From: Chrysomallon squamiferum
Taxonomy: Eukaryota; Mollusca; Gastropoda; Neomphalida; Peltospiridae
Reading direction: 5' to 3'
DNA: 45,000 nucleotides
NCBI GenBank assembly: GCA_012295275.1
Contig: CM022679.1
Coordinates: 5,210,157 to 5,255,156, forward strand
Position 1 is the stretch's first letter. Every line of letters begins with the position of its first letter. The notes beneath the pieces are model-generated. The model saw only the letters and a program-made list of their open reading frames with translations. It searched no databases and was not told the DNA's origin. Positions 1 through 12,034 of this stretch are shown here, one piece after another. The position numbers were made by a program, and so were the translations under genes.

Positions 1-182
1 AAAACTCGTGGACATTGCCAGGTTTTATCGATTTGAAGGTTGGCTAATCAACATTGAAAACAACATAGAGGTATATTTAATTAAAATAACTTAAAAATAG
101 ATAAAATAATATAGAGATGTATTTAATTAAATTAACTTAAAAATAGATAAAACAATATACAGGTATATTTAATTAAATCAAT

Positions 183-220
<38 letters not shown>

Positions 221-2555
221 TTTAATTAAAACTATAGACAGATATGTTTAATTAAAGAATAAAGTGGTATTTAATTAAAACATTTTAGAGGATATTGATT
301 TAAAATAATTTACAGGTATATTTAATTAAAACAACAGACAGGTATGTTTAATTTAAATAATTCTGATACCTAAACATAACTAAGCATAAAATATATTTAA
401 AAAAAGAAGTATTTATGATAATAATGTTACTGAATATCAGTAGCATCTGTGATGGTGACCATTTTGATTTCACTTCTGACTATAATGACCAGTACAGTGG
501 TCATTTGTTTTACTTTCCCTCAGCCTATGGTAACTACATTAGCAGTTCAGTGAGTTATAACAGAATCTTGTGTTACATCACATTTTTGTCAGACTAGTGT
601 GATACATGGATACTGTCAACGTTTGACATAATTCAAGTTTAAAATGATGATTGGCAGTTAAACAGGTTAAAAGTAAAATGTTCAGAAAGTTTGTGTGGAT
701 TCCAAGTCTGCTGATGTTCTCACCTGCTTGAAAGATTTTTACCTGTAGTAATTCTAGAGAGGTTTAATCATTAAATTAAAAGTTCTCTGTGGATTTTGTT
801 CCTTAAGTTACTATGCAAAGGGTTTTTAGTTATTTTAATGTTGTTGTTGTTGTTGTTGTAATATTAAACTTTATTTATTTATTTATTAAGGTCATTATTT
901 ATTTATTTATTTACATATTTATTTTATTTTATTTATTTATTTGTTCTCTTTATTTGTTTATTTTTTGTATATTTGTATATAAGAAGAAGAAAAATAACTT
1001 TCTCAGGATTACATATATGTGTGTGTGTGTAGAATACATATATGGATTTATGCATGACAGTGACATCTTATAATTAAATACAATTTTAAAATTGATTACA
1101 ACATTATGTTTCTGGTTTCAGGTCGATCATATCAACAGTTTGAAATCATTTGTTGAGTTGCTAAGCAACACTATGCATGAGGAGATTGTGCATTCCCAGG
1201 TGTTGTGGTACGACAGTGTCACTGATGCAGGAAAGCTGGATTGGCAGGACCAACTAAACGATAAAAACAAGTAAGTCATAATAACTGAAAGTTTGCATTT
1301 TATGCACAAAGTTTCTGTTAAATCTTATATGTTTAATTTGCTGTTATTATTTTTATTTTTTATTTTTTTTAGACTTTTGTTTGATCAATCAGATGTGAAA
1401 TTTTGAACCAGTTTTTATATGATCTGGTCACTGCAATTTTTATTTACTGCAAAGATCATTAACTTACTGCAGTTTGTGTGTGTAAATGTGTGACTGAGTG
1501 CGTGTGCATGTTTGAGAGTGTGTTCTGTATATATGTGTTAATGGAAAAGTTAAGTTTCAGTGTGTTTATGTTTGAGATGGTCCTACATATGCAACACAGA
1601 CATGTTGGTGATTTCTTTGTATAAATATTTAAAAATGCAAAAACAGTGACTAAAACATAACATTTAACTGTTCATTATTCAGTTGCCTCACATCTAAATG
1701 TTTTGTTAAGAGACTTCTTCAGCTGCTGTGATGGTATTTTTCTCAATTACTGCTGGAATGAAGACAAACTCAGACTCTCTGGTGAAGTGGCAGACCAGAC
1801 CAGACGTCGCCATGACATCTATGTGGGTGTGGACGTCTTTGGGCGGGGCTGCCCTGGGGGTGGAGGATATAATACCAAAGAAGTAAAATATTTTGTTTTA
1901 GTAATTTAAATGTTTTGATTTTGTGGGGTGGTTTAGTATAGAAATGTTTTATGTTTGTCAGTACATATCTTGTAAAGGTAGTGGTACTGACAGCAGTATA
2001 ACTTGGAGTAGTAGTAGTAGTAGTAGTAATAGTCGTAGTAACAGTAGCAGCAACAGCAGCACCATTAGTGGTAGTAGTAGCAGCAGTAGTAGTTGTAGTA
2101 ATAATATTAGTAGTAGTAGTAAAAATGGCAGTGGTAATAGCAGTAGTATCAGTAGCATCATCAGCAGTCGTACTAGAAATAGGAGCAGTAGTAGTTGTTG
2201 AAGAAGTAGTATTAGCAGGAACAAGAGAAGTAGCAGTGCTAATAGAAGTTATGGTAGCATTTGGAATAGTAATAGCTGTATTGGTAAAGCAGTAGACTTA
2301 GTAGTTGTTGTTGCAGAAACAGTAGTGGCAGTAGTAATGTATGGAGAAGTGATAATAATGGAAGTAGCAGTAATAGTAAATAATAGGTAAGTAAAATGTA
2401 ACTAAATCTTTGTTTTTCAGGCTTTGGAGATGATCAGAAAAGAAAATTTGTCAGCTGCCATTTTTGCTCCTGGCTGGGTTCATGAAACACAGGAAATGAC
2501 AGAATTTACCAGCAACCAGAACAAGTAGAATTGTTTATAATGTGTGTGTGTGTGT

Positions 2556-2598
<43 letters not shown>

Positions 2599-3385
2599 TG
2601 AGTGTGTGTGTGTGTGTGTGTGAATTTACCAGCAACCAGAACAAATAGAATTGTTTATAATGTGTGTTTGTATGTGTGTGTGTCTTTGAGTGTGTTGATG
2701 TATGTGTATCTTAATGAACTTATGAACTATGTGTGTCAGTTATGCATTTGTGAGTGTTGTATTGCCAGTCTTTTGTGATGAGATAATTCTGAAAAAAATA
2801 AAAAAAATTAAAAAAAAAAAAAACTCATAATAATAAAATAGTTATTTTCTTCCTTGAGCCATATTTTGAAAAAAAAAAATATAATACACTTCTTTTTTTA
2901 ATAACAAGATTTTTTTTTTTTTCATAAACTAAAAAGAAAAAATACTGTGAGTCTGAACATTTTCAAACAAAAAATAAATAAAAGGTAAACATACACAAAT
3001 GTTCTTTAAACAATTCTTTTTCTTCTTTTTTCTTGTTTTTGTTCTTGTTCTTCTTCTTATTATTATTGTGATCATTGTTGCTTTTGTTAATTGTTTTATT
3101 AACTTTTCTCTTGTTTTGGCAGATTTTGGAAAGAACTGCTCCCTTTCTGTAATTCTCATCCCATAAGTTATCTCCCTTTAGTAACATCCTTTTGCCAGGG
3201 AAATGGAAAGAAATATTTTCTACATGGACAGGTGCAGTATTTATCTAAGTTTGAAAATTGTTATTGTGTTTTGATGTATAATATATTTTATTTGCTTATT
3301 TATTTATTTAGTTCCTTATTTATTTATTTGTTTGGTTTGTTTCTTTCTTTTAAGTTTTAATTTATTTTGGTTGGTTTATTTATTT

Positions 3386-3420
<35 letters not shown>

Positions 3421-3477
3421 TTTTATTTATTTATATATTTATTTATTTTCAATTATTTTACTTATTTATTTATATAT

Positions 3478-3532
<55 letters not shown>

Positions 3533-5604
3533 TTTTCATTTATTATAATTTTTAGATTATTATACTTTTTCCTTTTTATTTAAAATGTTTATTTTTTTTT
3601 AAATTCATAAAAATTCCCTCTTTGAAGATTTGAACTACAATCCTTAGCTTGAGAATCCAAATCTCTGCTAACTGAAATAAAAGGGAATTTCTGACTGACT
3701 TTTCATGACAGCATTATAACATTACTCCCTCTTCACATTTAAGTAACCAAATGTTGTTATTATGGAAACATTAAATTTTAGAATCAAATCACTAATATTT
3801 TGTACATTTTTTATTTCAGTGCATTGGTGATTTTTACAGTCACCTGTATGTATAATGTATATTTAATTTATTCTTTTTTCTTTCAGTGTGTTGGCCTTTC
3901 TCCATGGTATAATTTGAGTCTGCAGCAAGTCCAGGCCAAATTGTCTGTAGGTGACTCTGGGACATCTTCTGCCTTAGAGAGTTTTGTGTTTGAGGAAGAG
4001 GCATACCTAGGAGGAGGCTGTGTCAGGGTTCAAGGACATTTCAATGACACGGCAAAAACATTGTGTTTAAAGTGAGAACTTTTACAATATTATTTGAAAT
4101 AAAAATTAAATTATAACATTGCTTATGAGAAAGAATGGATTACAAATGTTTAGTAGACTTCAATTTTTATTTTTGAATATCAATCTTTACTAATGATAAA
4201 TACTTAATACTAGGTTGATCAATCCACTGTCTGTAGTTATGAAAGGCAATGAAATAATACCATTTAAATCAACTATATATGCAAGTTGCTTAAATACTGT
4301 AACCTTTGATGATAATAAAGTTTTCAAGTGTTTTAGACCTGTTTTAATAGCATTTTATATTACCTTTTTGAATTTTTGTTTTAGACTTTTTGAAATGGAT
4401 GTTAAAATCTACAACAGTCTGTTAGTGACATACACATACAAACATCTTTCTGGCCCACAATGCAGTATAAACATGGCTCTCGAACTGCAGAATGGAGCAC
4501 AGGAGAAACAAATCTTGTTGGTTGATAATTCCTCCCAAAAAAGAAAAGAACCAGATAAGAAAAAACGTAAAACAGAAAACACAGAGGTGTTTAGTCTGGC
4601 TAAAGAAAATGTTGTAAAACACTTTGGTGTTGTCCTGAAGTGGAAACAGATTGGAAAACATGGTATAAATCTGTCTGTCTGTCTGTCTATAATTGTATAG
4701 ATTCAGTCTGAAGTATTAAAATTTAATTATAATTTTTGTTTAATTATATTATTAAGTAACTGGAAGATGAGATACTAATACTTCTTTACTACTACTACTA
4801 CTACTACTACTACTAGTTATTATTATTATTACTGTTATTTTTATTATTATGTTTTAATAATAACTGACATTTGATTATTTAATCACTTTTCTAAGCAAAT
4901 GCAAGAGATTTTATTTTTTATTTTTTTATTTATGAACTAATGGAATATGAAAAGAATTAAATATATTTTGTTTTTTTTAATCTTATAGATGTGAAAACAA
5001 TTTAAATATTTCATAAATAATTTTTTTAAAACAGTGCATTAAGTACGAGAAATAAATAAAATAAAAAATACTTTTTAAAATATTTGAATCTTGTCAGATT
5101 TTGGAACTAGTTGAATGAATAAGTAACTTTTTGTTTTATTTCTTTTTCTTTAGTCATTTTCTTGTTGAATCAGCCATTGTTTCAAACTGCACATTGAAAT
5201 CAGTCAATCTGGTTGTTGATCACCAAGTTGGATTGGGAAATTTTTCTCTACTTTTGGGCCAAGTACAGGTCATTTCAGTTGTTGCTTTTTAATTTTATGA
5301 TTTTTTTTTGATGATTTTTTTTTTATTTTGACTGTTTGTGTAAAACAATCACTAAATGGACTAAATATATCTTTATATTTACAACTGTTTTTCTGATTTG
5401 ACAACTGTTTTTCTGATATTTTGTACATTGTCTGTTCACATTTTAGTACTTACTCAGAAACACAGGTTTTATTTTTTTATTACAAAACTGTATTATTATT
5501 TTATTATTATTATTATGTATATACTCCCTCTCTGTGTGTAATATTTCTATTTATCTAAAAGCTTTATTATTATTGTTATTATTACTATTATTATTATCAT
5601 TATT

Positions 5605-5651
<47 letters not shown>

Positions 5652-6022
5652 TATTATTATTATATTTTTTCTTTCAAATTCAGATATTGCCTGAAGACTG
5701 TGTACTAAAAGAATATCCCAGGGTATCAGACCTCACTTGTACAAAATACTGCAGCTCTTCAGCATCACAGCCTGCTGAAAACAAAACTTTCAAACTGAAA
5801 TGGACTTGTACAGACTCATCCTGTGTTCAGTACTACAATGTGTACAGCTGGTCCCCTGGTCTGTCACATCAGCTGTGCGGACACACAACCTTACAGACAT
5901 ATGTCTTAGTGACAGACAAGACACAGACAGACGTACAGATGGTTGTACAGCCAGTAACTACTGTAGGAGTGGCAGTTCCTGTGAGAAATTGTTCAGCATG
6001 TGTTTTACCTGTCGATTCTTGA
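1..6022 (+). CDS. ENGASE: Cytosolic endo-beta-N-acetylglucosaminidase (GH85), 3' nine exons, 5' partial
   Basis: Cleaves between the two core GlcNAc residues of free N-glycans in the cytosol. Exons read by eye: 1-70, 1122-1270, 1711-1882, 2421-2524, 3123-3231, 3887-4071, 4385-4672, 5154-5268, 5684-6022 (TGA). Together they give an open frame of 509 residues; an N-terminal part of roughly 230 residues, judged from the family's usual length, lies left of the window. Seen: FEGWLINIEN at the end of the first exon, whose Asn-Ile-Glu (bases 50-58) matches the GH85 catalytic pair; then VLWYDSVTDAGKLDWQDQLN, CCDGIFLNYCWNE, DIYVGVDVFGRG, IFAPGWVHET and LPLVTSFCQG, all family hallmarks in the family's order. 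The last three exons encode the less conserved beta-rich C-terminal region. Junction phases agree except exon 7 to exon 8, where the best-looking donor (GT at 4663) gives an early stop and a weak donor at 4673 restores the frame. Identification is firm; that one junction is not. Confidence 0.93.
71..355 (+). repeat. Minisatellite starting at an ENGASE splice donor
   Basis: From the donor of the first exon onward, an AT-rich unit of variable length (roughly 26-48 bp) recurs, each copy carrying a version of GTATATTTAATTAA. Donor-like AG|GTAT steps recur with GT at 71, 163, 316 and 342, and weaker variants lie near 118, 243 and 271. A (CA)n(TA)n run at 183-220 interrupts the array. Confidence 0.7.
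838..965. repeat. (GTT)n and (TTTA)n low-complexity DNA
   Basis: Intronic. GTT triplets at 838-858, then TTTA tetranucleotide runs with interruptions. Any reading frame here encodes only hydrophobic low-complexity sequence and is not a gene. Confidence 0.9.
2005..2385. repeat. Degenerate (AGT/AGC)n trinucleotide tract
   Basis: About 380 bases of AGT, AGC and AAT triplets with many substitutions, filling most of the ENGASE intron between 1883 and 2420. It creates Ser-rich and Leu-rich open frames that are not genes. Confidence 0.9.
2502..2669 (+). repeat. Duplicated exon end flanking a (GT)n microsatellite
   Basis: The last 23 coding bases of the exon ending at 2524, its donor and about 25 further bases (2502-2549) recur at 2622-2669, exactly 120 bases on, with the (GT)n tract between. 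In the second copy the donor AAGTAG has become AAATAG, so it has no GT at that place. Confidence 0.85.
3290..3545. repeat. (TTTA)n microsatellite
   Basis: Nearly pure TTTA/TTTATTTA repeats, densest at 3376-3540, in the intron after the ENGASE exon 3123-3231. Confidence 0.95.
4671..4690 (+). repeat. (CTGT)n at the ENGASE exon 4385-4672 donor
   Basis: Four to five CTGT units placing a GT every four bases. The only nearby donor compatible in phase with the next exon is the first of these (GT at 4673). Intronic (ACT)n follows at 4788-4816. Confidence 0.8.
5562..5672. repeat. (TTA)n/(TCA)n tract before the last ENGASE exon
   Basis: TTA then TCA triplets ending only about 12 bases before the last ENGASE exon's polypyrimidine stretch and its AG at 5682-5683. 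Confidence 0.9.
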
Positions 6023-6036
6023 TGGATGCAAAAGAA

Positions 6037-6042
6037 AATAAA
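6037..6042 (+). terminator. Poly(A) signal of ENGASE
   Basis: AATAAA 15 bases after the ENGASE stop codon, followed by T-rich sequence. This implies a very short 3' UTR. A canonical hexamer is common by chance in such AT-rich DNA, but its position is apt. Confidence 0.6.
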
Positions 6043-6205
6043 GTTTTCTTAATTAAGATAATTTATATTTTTTCTGAAGTATAAATTTCTTCTTTTCTTA
6101 TGTGTTTTTTTTTTCCATTTATTATTTATTAGTATTCTTTTCCTTCATCTCCTACTGTTACATCATAATATCATTATTATTATTATATTTGTTAATCATT
6201 TATTA

Positions 6206-6249
<44 letters not shown>

Positions 6250-6623
6250 GATACCAAGATATAAACATCTTCTCTATGATTCCAAGATATAAACATATAA
6301 TTCCTAGAGTTCTCTTTTCTTTCATAGTGTGTTAATGTCTCTCTCTCAGTTGTGTGTGTGTGTGTGTGTGTGTGTGTTCTTTAAACATAAGCTGTATTGA
6401 GAAACTGGGGGAAAAACAATCCATTTCAGAAAAAACAACACTAATTAATAAGGAAACCACATTTCTAAACATTATCTTAATTTTGAACAGAGTTCCATCG
6501 AGGAGAATCGATCCATCGACTCATCGTTTCTCATGATTTCATTACATCTAAACTTTGCAAAGTACATCGTAGTAATTGAATTACAAAAATTTATAACGGG
6601 CTAATATACATCTATCTATTTAT

Positions 6624-6692
<69 letters not shown>

Positions 6693-6769
6693 TCTATTTA
6701 TTTATTTTCACTATGACAACACTAAACGCCTATTCTTCAATATCACGCGCTGCACTTTTGAGGTTTTAA
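6043..6769. other. Intergenic, microsatellites only
   Basis: Contains (CA)n at 6207-6248, (GT)n at 6350-6376 and (CA)n at 6626-6690. No exon-like sequence seen between the ENGASE poly(A) signal and the promoter-like stretch that follows. Confidence 0.7.
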
Positions 6770-6850
6770 TAACTATGTCAAAATCACATGTGAAAAATCG
6801 ATGGCGGAAATAAGCACTGCGCATGTCGGGTGGTTTTTATGAGTATTCGG
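6770..6850 (+). promoter_or_regulatory. Candidate promoter of two-helix gene A
   Basis: A locally CpG-richer island in AT-rich DNA, with GATGGCGG at 6800-6807 (YY1-like) and TGCGCATG at 6818-6825 (NRF1-like half-palindrome). It precedes a candidate 5' UTR exon with a strong donor. Motif names rest on vertebrate consensus sequences; the role is inferred. Confidence 0.4.
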
Positions 6851-7002
6851 GTAAACAACGGTGACCTGCTATTTGTTTAAAAGTGTGCTGCTACCTGAGC
6901 AGCGTGTGTCGTGTTTATTTGCAGAGTTAGGTTTATGAATAAAATAACATTTACAATGGTCTGTGATTTCGGAATCATGAAGTTCAGATAGCAACGTTGC
7001 AG
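6850..7002 (+). other. Candidate non-coding first exon of gene A
   Basis: Higher-complexity sequence ending in GTTGCAG|GTAAGC, a near-ideal donor (GT at 7003). The matching acceptor would be TTTACTTTCAG at 9826-9836, 52 bases before the gene A start codon. The 5' end cannot be placed. Confidence 0.5.
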
Positions 7003-7244
7003 GTAAGCTAAAATGATCATTCTGATGTTTATCGACACATCATGTGTAACTATGAAAAGGTCATTAAGTGAAATCGATCTTCCTCGACACGAGGAATGTA
7101 CTTTTGCATTATATGTTTATTTTGTTTGTGTGTATGTGTCTAAGTTTATAACTTTTTTTATTTATTTATTTAATGTATTTATTTATTTAATTTTAATAGT
7201 AACTATATACAAAGTTTTTAAATCTGCTTCCCTTATTTATTTAT

Positions 7245-7290
<46 letters not shown>

Positions 7291-7914
7291 TTATAATAAT
7301 ATAATTTATTAATGTAGCATGCCAAACTATTTAATTATTTATTTATTTATTTATTCACTTACCACCATTATAACAAACTATAATTAATCTACTTTCCTTT
7401 TACCACCACTTAAATTATAACTTCAGCAAACACAACTAACGTAGCAATTTAAAGATCTAACATATTAACGTACTAACATGTCAGGAGCTTACAATAACAC
7501 GCTCTGTGTTTGAACTTCAGTTTGAAATATTTATGATGCCAGTTTAGAAACATATACATAATTTTTCATAAATTTCCATATATAATTTATCTCAGTTAAA
7601 ATCATTTTAATGCTAATAATGTTTATTACTCATCCTACAAATTAAAATAATTTGCCGGTTAATCTTATTTATTAAAATTTTATAAAATAATAATTAATGT
7701 TACTAAGGTCATATAGCTTATATTGTTAACGATGTTATTTATATTATTAATGATATTATGTTACTGAATAAGCATTGCGAATAGTCATATATAATTTTGT
7801 ATTGAAATTAGTGAATAATGAATAATAGCAACTGGAATTGTGTTCATATGTCATAAAGAAAGCAACATAGCTTTTATTAATAATTCTAGTTAACAGATTT
7901 TTACATGAATAAGT

Positions 7915-8215
7915 CATCAGACGATCTGGTTCTTCGATCGGTCGACTGATTAGTCAGTCAGATATTCAGTCGATTTAATATTAGTCACAGTTTTAGATAT
8001 ACAGTCATTTGAATATACAGTCAGTGAGACATATAACCATTGAGATATACAGTCATTTGAATATACAGTCAGTCAGACATACAGTTAGTTAGAGGTAAAG
8101 TCTGTTGAACATACAATCAGTCAGTCAGTCAGTCAGTCAGTCAGTCAGTTAGAAATACAGCCAGTCAGACATAGACGTTCGGTCACTCAGTCGGTCAGTC
8201 TGTTCATAACGAGAA
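7915..8215. repeat. CAGT-based degenerate minisatellite
   Basis: Repeats built on ATACAGTCA(TT/GT)GA units that change into a pure (CAGT)n run at about 8119-8150. Unit lengths vary, mostly 12 to 20 bp. Confidence 0.75.
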
Positions 8216-8801
8216 ATAACTATGTTTATTGCTATATAATGGAATAGTACCCCTTTGTCCAAACTGTTTTATTTAGTTGTTACTTCGCAGTGCTATTAGG
8301 ATATAAAAGTAACACCATTACGTCTGTTTTAAAATATTTATAATCAGCTAATTATATATATATATATGCATTCTTCATGTGTCTGTGATAACTAATTAAT
8401 CCGCCCTCACCCAATCTGTTCGCAGAACTCAACTAAGTAATTTAATATTGCAATAGCTATTTAAAGATGCCCCTATATAAACTAATTAATATCAGCTGTA
8501 ATTATAATTAAATGTACACCTCTTGGAATAGCTGTTATCTAATCTGCTGCTTGGTTTACAAGTTTGGATCAAAACGTGTTAGAAACCAGTCAGCCACACA
8601 TGTCGCTCACTAAAACGAGTAATTAGCGGATTAGCACTAATCCGAAAATTTGGTTAGCTTAATTAATTAAATAACTTAATTATTTGTTTATTTGTAAGGA
8701 ATAATTATAATGCAATGAGGTGAAGAATTAAAGTGGAAATGTTTAATAAGAATGGATTTCGACTACGAAAGCAATTTTGTTTTAAATAAATTATACGTGG
8801 C

Positions 8802-8907
<106 letters not shown>

Positions 8908-9859
8908 CTAGATAAATAGAGAGAGAGAAGGAGAGAGAATGAGAATTTAAAAGATGGTGTCCTTTCTAGAATTTGTAGTTTAATTACAAATGTATTCAAA
9001 TTCCTTGCTTTATTGTGCATCCACCGTGATAATAATTGTAGAGAAAATGTGTTCATATGCCGTAGTCTAATGTCAACGTTAATTAATTTCAGTTCAGCTA
9101 CATGGTCGACAACTCTTTCCTATTGCCAACTGATTTTTCATTTACAGGCATTCTTCTCTTAAACAGGAAAGCATAAACCGTTCGACAACACATTTAGAAG
9201 GTTTGATTGTGCGAGTCTCACTGTTTATTGCAGAAAGATTATTCCATCATAAAAATATCAATATTCTATGATAATCCCTTTATTTCATCGTTGTAAATTC
9301 TGTTCTACATAATCTTGACGTTATTCATAATCGATGTTCAAATAAAAAGAAAATCTTTAACAATGGTTGGTTTAGAAATATATGTCGAATTACGTTCGTG
9401 CGAAGTTTATATACGAAGTCCTTGAATTATAAAAGTATAAAAGTTCGAAGTATAAAAGTTATAATGGAAAAAAAGTGTATATGAAAAATTCATGTGAATA
9501 ACCCGTGTGACAGATCCTGCTTTAATTATTTATTACTCCATGGAAAAAAAAGCAAAAAATCGACATTCTGTTTGATATTTAGATAGTTATTTCTGCTTAC
9601 TCAGTGGATATGTAATAACTTTTTGTTATTTAAATTTTTGTTCTTAAAACGTACGTGTGCAATATGTATATACATGCATGCGTTTGTGTGTGTGAATAAT
9701 ACACATTATATATATATATATATATACAGATACATATAAACATGTGTGTGATATGTGTGTTTAAAATTATGTAGCTATCTGATTTGTATGTACGTAAACG
9801 CATAAAGCTTTATTTTCATTAACTGTTTACTTTCAGAGACGTTTCTGGTCAGGAGATTC

Positions 9860-9888
9860 ATGACTAAATAAGCGTTGTTTACAATGAT
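9860..9888 (+). promoter_or_regulatory. Upstream ATGs in the gene A leader
   Basis: A three-codon upstream frame (ATG at 9860, TAA at 9869-9871) and a second upstream ATG at 9884, five bases before the main start and in another frame, staying open to about 10044. Both would be met first by a scanning ribosome. Confidence 0.5.
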
Positions 9889-10809
9889 ATGGGCAAAGAC
9901 AAGAAATGGCATTACGAGGTGGATCGGAGACACGCGAGGAGGAAACGCGGCACCTCGAAAGAAGCGAGGGTGCAGATTCGCAAAGGCATCGGCGCTTGCA
10001 TATTTCTGCTCGGAATTCCCAACGTCATTGCCGGCATCATCATAACGATTGTGGCGTACAGCAGAGACGACGCCACGATGCTGCCGTCTTCGTTCCCGGT
10101 TCTGGGACCGGTGCTGATAGTCCTCGCCACTCTCTGCTTTGTCGTCGGCAGCATCATGACCGACGTGCTCAACGTCACCACGTGCTGGGAGTCGTGCTGT
10201 TCCCGACCCCCGGAAGAGTTCTGCTGGAAGAGGTGCCCCAGGCTGTTTTCCCTGCTCTACCCTGACGAGGTGGTTAGAATTCAGCAGAGAAACGCCGGCC
10301 TATCGGCCCTCCAGACAGCCCCGGCAAAACCAGCGATCAGACACTTCACAGAGGCGAAGCGTCACAAAACCTACTCCAAACGCGGCGTCCGCTTTTCGTC
10401 CGGCGACGTCTGCAACGGACCAACGGCGTCAACGTCGTCTGACATCGCAACCATTTCAGAAACCGACGAAGGGCAGAAACATTCGCCTACGAGTTCACTG
10501 TTGTCTTTACGTCACTTCCGGATCGGTCCGTCGGACGAAAGCACGTGGGTAGAAATACGGCACGGACCGCCCGTCTTTGAGCAGCAGTCGTACGAACACG
10601 TCACGGAATTCAGCGATCCCATGAACGGAAGCAGCGCTGTCGACCAATCAGAAAAAAGCAAAGGCGTAACGAACCAATCGGATTTCATACTGTCTTCGGT
10701 TAATCGTTTCGACAATCAAAATGGAGGAATTTCCGGCCGAAAAAGCAGTCACTGTGATGTAATGATTCTACAGACTGTCGTTAATTATGGAGACAAGCCA
10801 GATGAATGA
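9889..10809 (+). CDS. Gene A: two-helix membrane protein with long Ser-rich tail, unrecognised family
   Basis: 306 residues in one exon. A basic N-terminus (residues 1-32, many Arg/Lys) is followed by helix 1 (about 35-57, with the core LGIPNVIAG), a short polar loop SRDDATMLPSS, and helix 2 (about 70-91, with PVLGPVLIVLA). A Cys-rich stretch follows (C99, C103, C104, C112, C116), plausible for palmitoylation or metal binding. The rest (about 130-306) is Ser/Thr-rich, low in hydrophobic residues and probably disordered. Charge pattern suggests both ends are cytosolic. It resembles genes B and C in helix order, loop length and the Ile-Pro in helix 1. The exon is visibly richer in GC and CpG than its surroundings. 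Function unknown; the general layout recalls TMEM200-like proteins but I cannot claim that family. Confidence 0.85.
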   Translation: MGKDKKWHYEVDRRHARRKRGTSKEARVQIRKGIGACIFLLGIPNVIAGIIITIVAYSRDDATMLPSSFPVLGPVLIVLATLCFVVGSIMTDVLNVTTCWESCCSRPPEEFCWKRCPRLFSLLYPDEVVRIQQRNAGLSALQTAPAKPAIRHFTEAKRHKTYSKRGVRFSSGDVCNGPTASTSSDIATISETDEGQKHSPTSSLLSLRHFRIGPSDESTWVEIRHGPPVFEQQSYEHVTEFSDPMNGSSAVDQSEKSKGVTNQSDFILSSVNRFDNQNGGISGRKSSHCDVMILQTVVNYGDKPDE

Positions 10810-11830
10810 CGTTTTGACTGTAATGTTTGTTTTAAAGCTTTAAATACAATTATCACTATTTTCCTACCACTTTTAAAATTTTACTATTTATATTTTTCAC
10901 TTTTTCAGTAAGAATGGAAATTTATGATATTTTGTTTTTCTTTTTAATACTGAAAGGAAAGGTTATATTTGATAATGGCTTTACTTTATGCCGTTAGATT
11001 ATTATTTTTATTACTATTGATAAGTGCCAATATCTTTCATCACATTTTTCACTTTATATACACTATATGTGTGTGTTTATTTTTCCATATATATATGTGT
11101 GTATGTTTTTTTTTCATCGTTAGAGTTTGTATTTGAGTCTATAATGTTATGGTTGTATTATTATTATTATTATTATTATTATTGTTATTATTATTATTAT
11201 AATACGATCTCATTCGTTAAGCCATACTTTTAGCAATCTAAATGACAAACGCATTCATTGAAATCCCTCCAGAAAAAATACACACACACAAACATTCAAA
11301 CTGAGATAAAAAAAAACTAAACAAAGAACAGCAACAACAATGAGCCCCCCAAAAAACCTCATAAACTACGTGCTTATATCTACACACTTTTCATCCACCC
11401 ATCCACATGCTAACAAACACGTTAAAACTTCATGTGCACGCAATCAGACGCACAAACACATAGACACTCATATACACATACAGAAACACACAAATCCCTA
11501 AGTGCCACAGTGGTAATCCCAGTGTTATGGTACCTGTATAGCAGGTACGTTTCTACCTTTGTTTCTACGTACCTCGTAATCTCTGAAGGGTATTTAGATT
11601 AGATTATTATTGTTCAGGTAAATTTGGACACCCGCTGACTGGCTTTATTGATTTCGTCTCAGGTACAGATAATCCTTTATTGTTTTAACCTTTATGATAC
11701 CGAAGCATTGCTGATCGGTTTTGTATTTCAGATACTCAGATATTGTTTTATACAAGTAATACTCGACTTGGCAGTAAAGTCTGTGATATTAACATATGTT
11801 TCAAATAAAGTTTTGTCAGACTGAAAACAT
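10810..11830 (+). other. Probable 3' UTR of gene A
   Basis: AT-rich, no exon signature. Contains (TTA)n at 11159-11200 and a perfect short hairpin GTACCTG-TATAG-CAGGTAC at 11530-11548. Its extent is inferred from the poly(A) signal at 11804. Confidence 0.4.
11804..11809 (+). terminator. Candidate poly(A) signal of gene A
   Basis: AATAAA followed within 40 bases by a GTTAGTTTTGTGTG stretch, the usual GT-rich downstream element. Roughly 1 kb after the stop codon. Confidence 0.45.
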
Positions 11831-11999
11831 TGTTAGTTTTGTGTGAATTCAACGTCGTCATCATCATCATCATCATCATCTCCTCATAATCATTATTGTT
11901 GTTGTTGTTGTTGCTATTTGTTAGTGGTGATGGTTTTGTGGTCGTGGTTGTGTCATCATCATTATTACCCATTGGATGTTTTCCGCAGTTTGAATATAA

Positions 12000-12034
<35 letters not shown>

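Noticed and set aside
1923-2295. Ser-rich, Leu-rich and Val-rich open frames
   Set aside because: All three frames are products of one AGT/AGC triplet tract inside an ENGASE intron.
9906-10265. A 119-residue frame overlapping gene A
   Set aside because: Out-of-frame shadow with Arg/His-rich composition; the helical frame is clearly the coding one.
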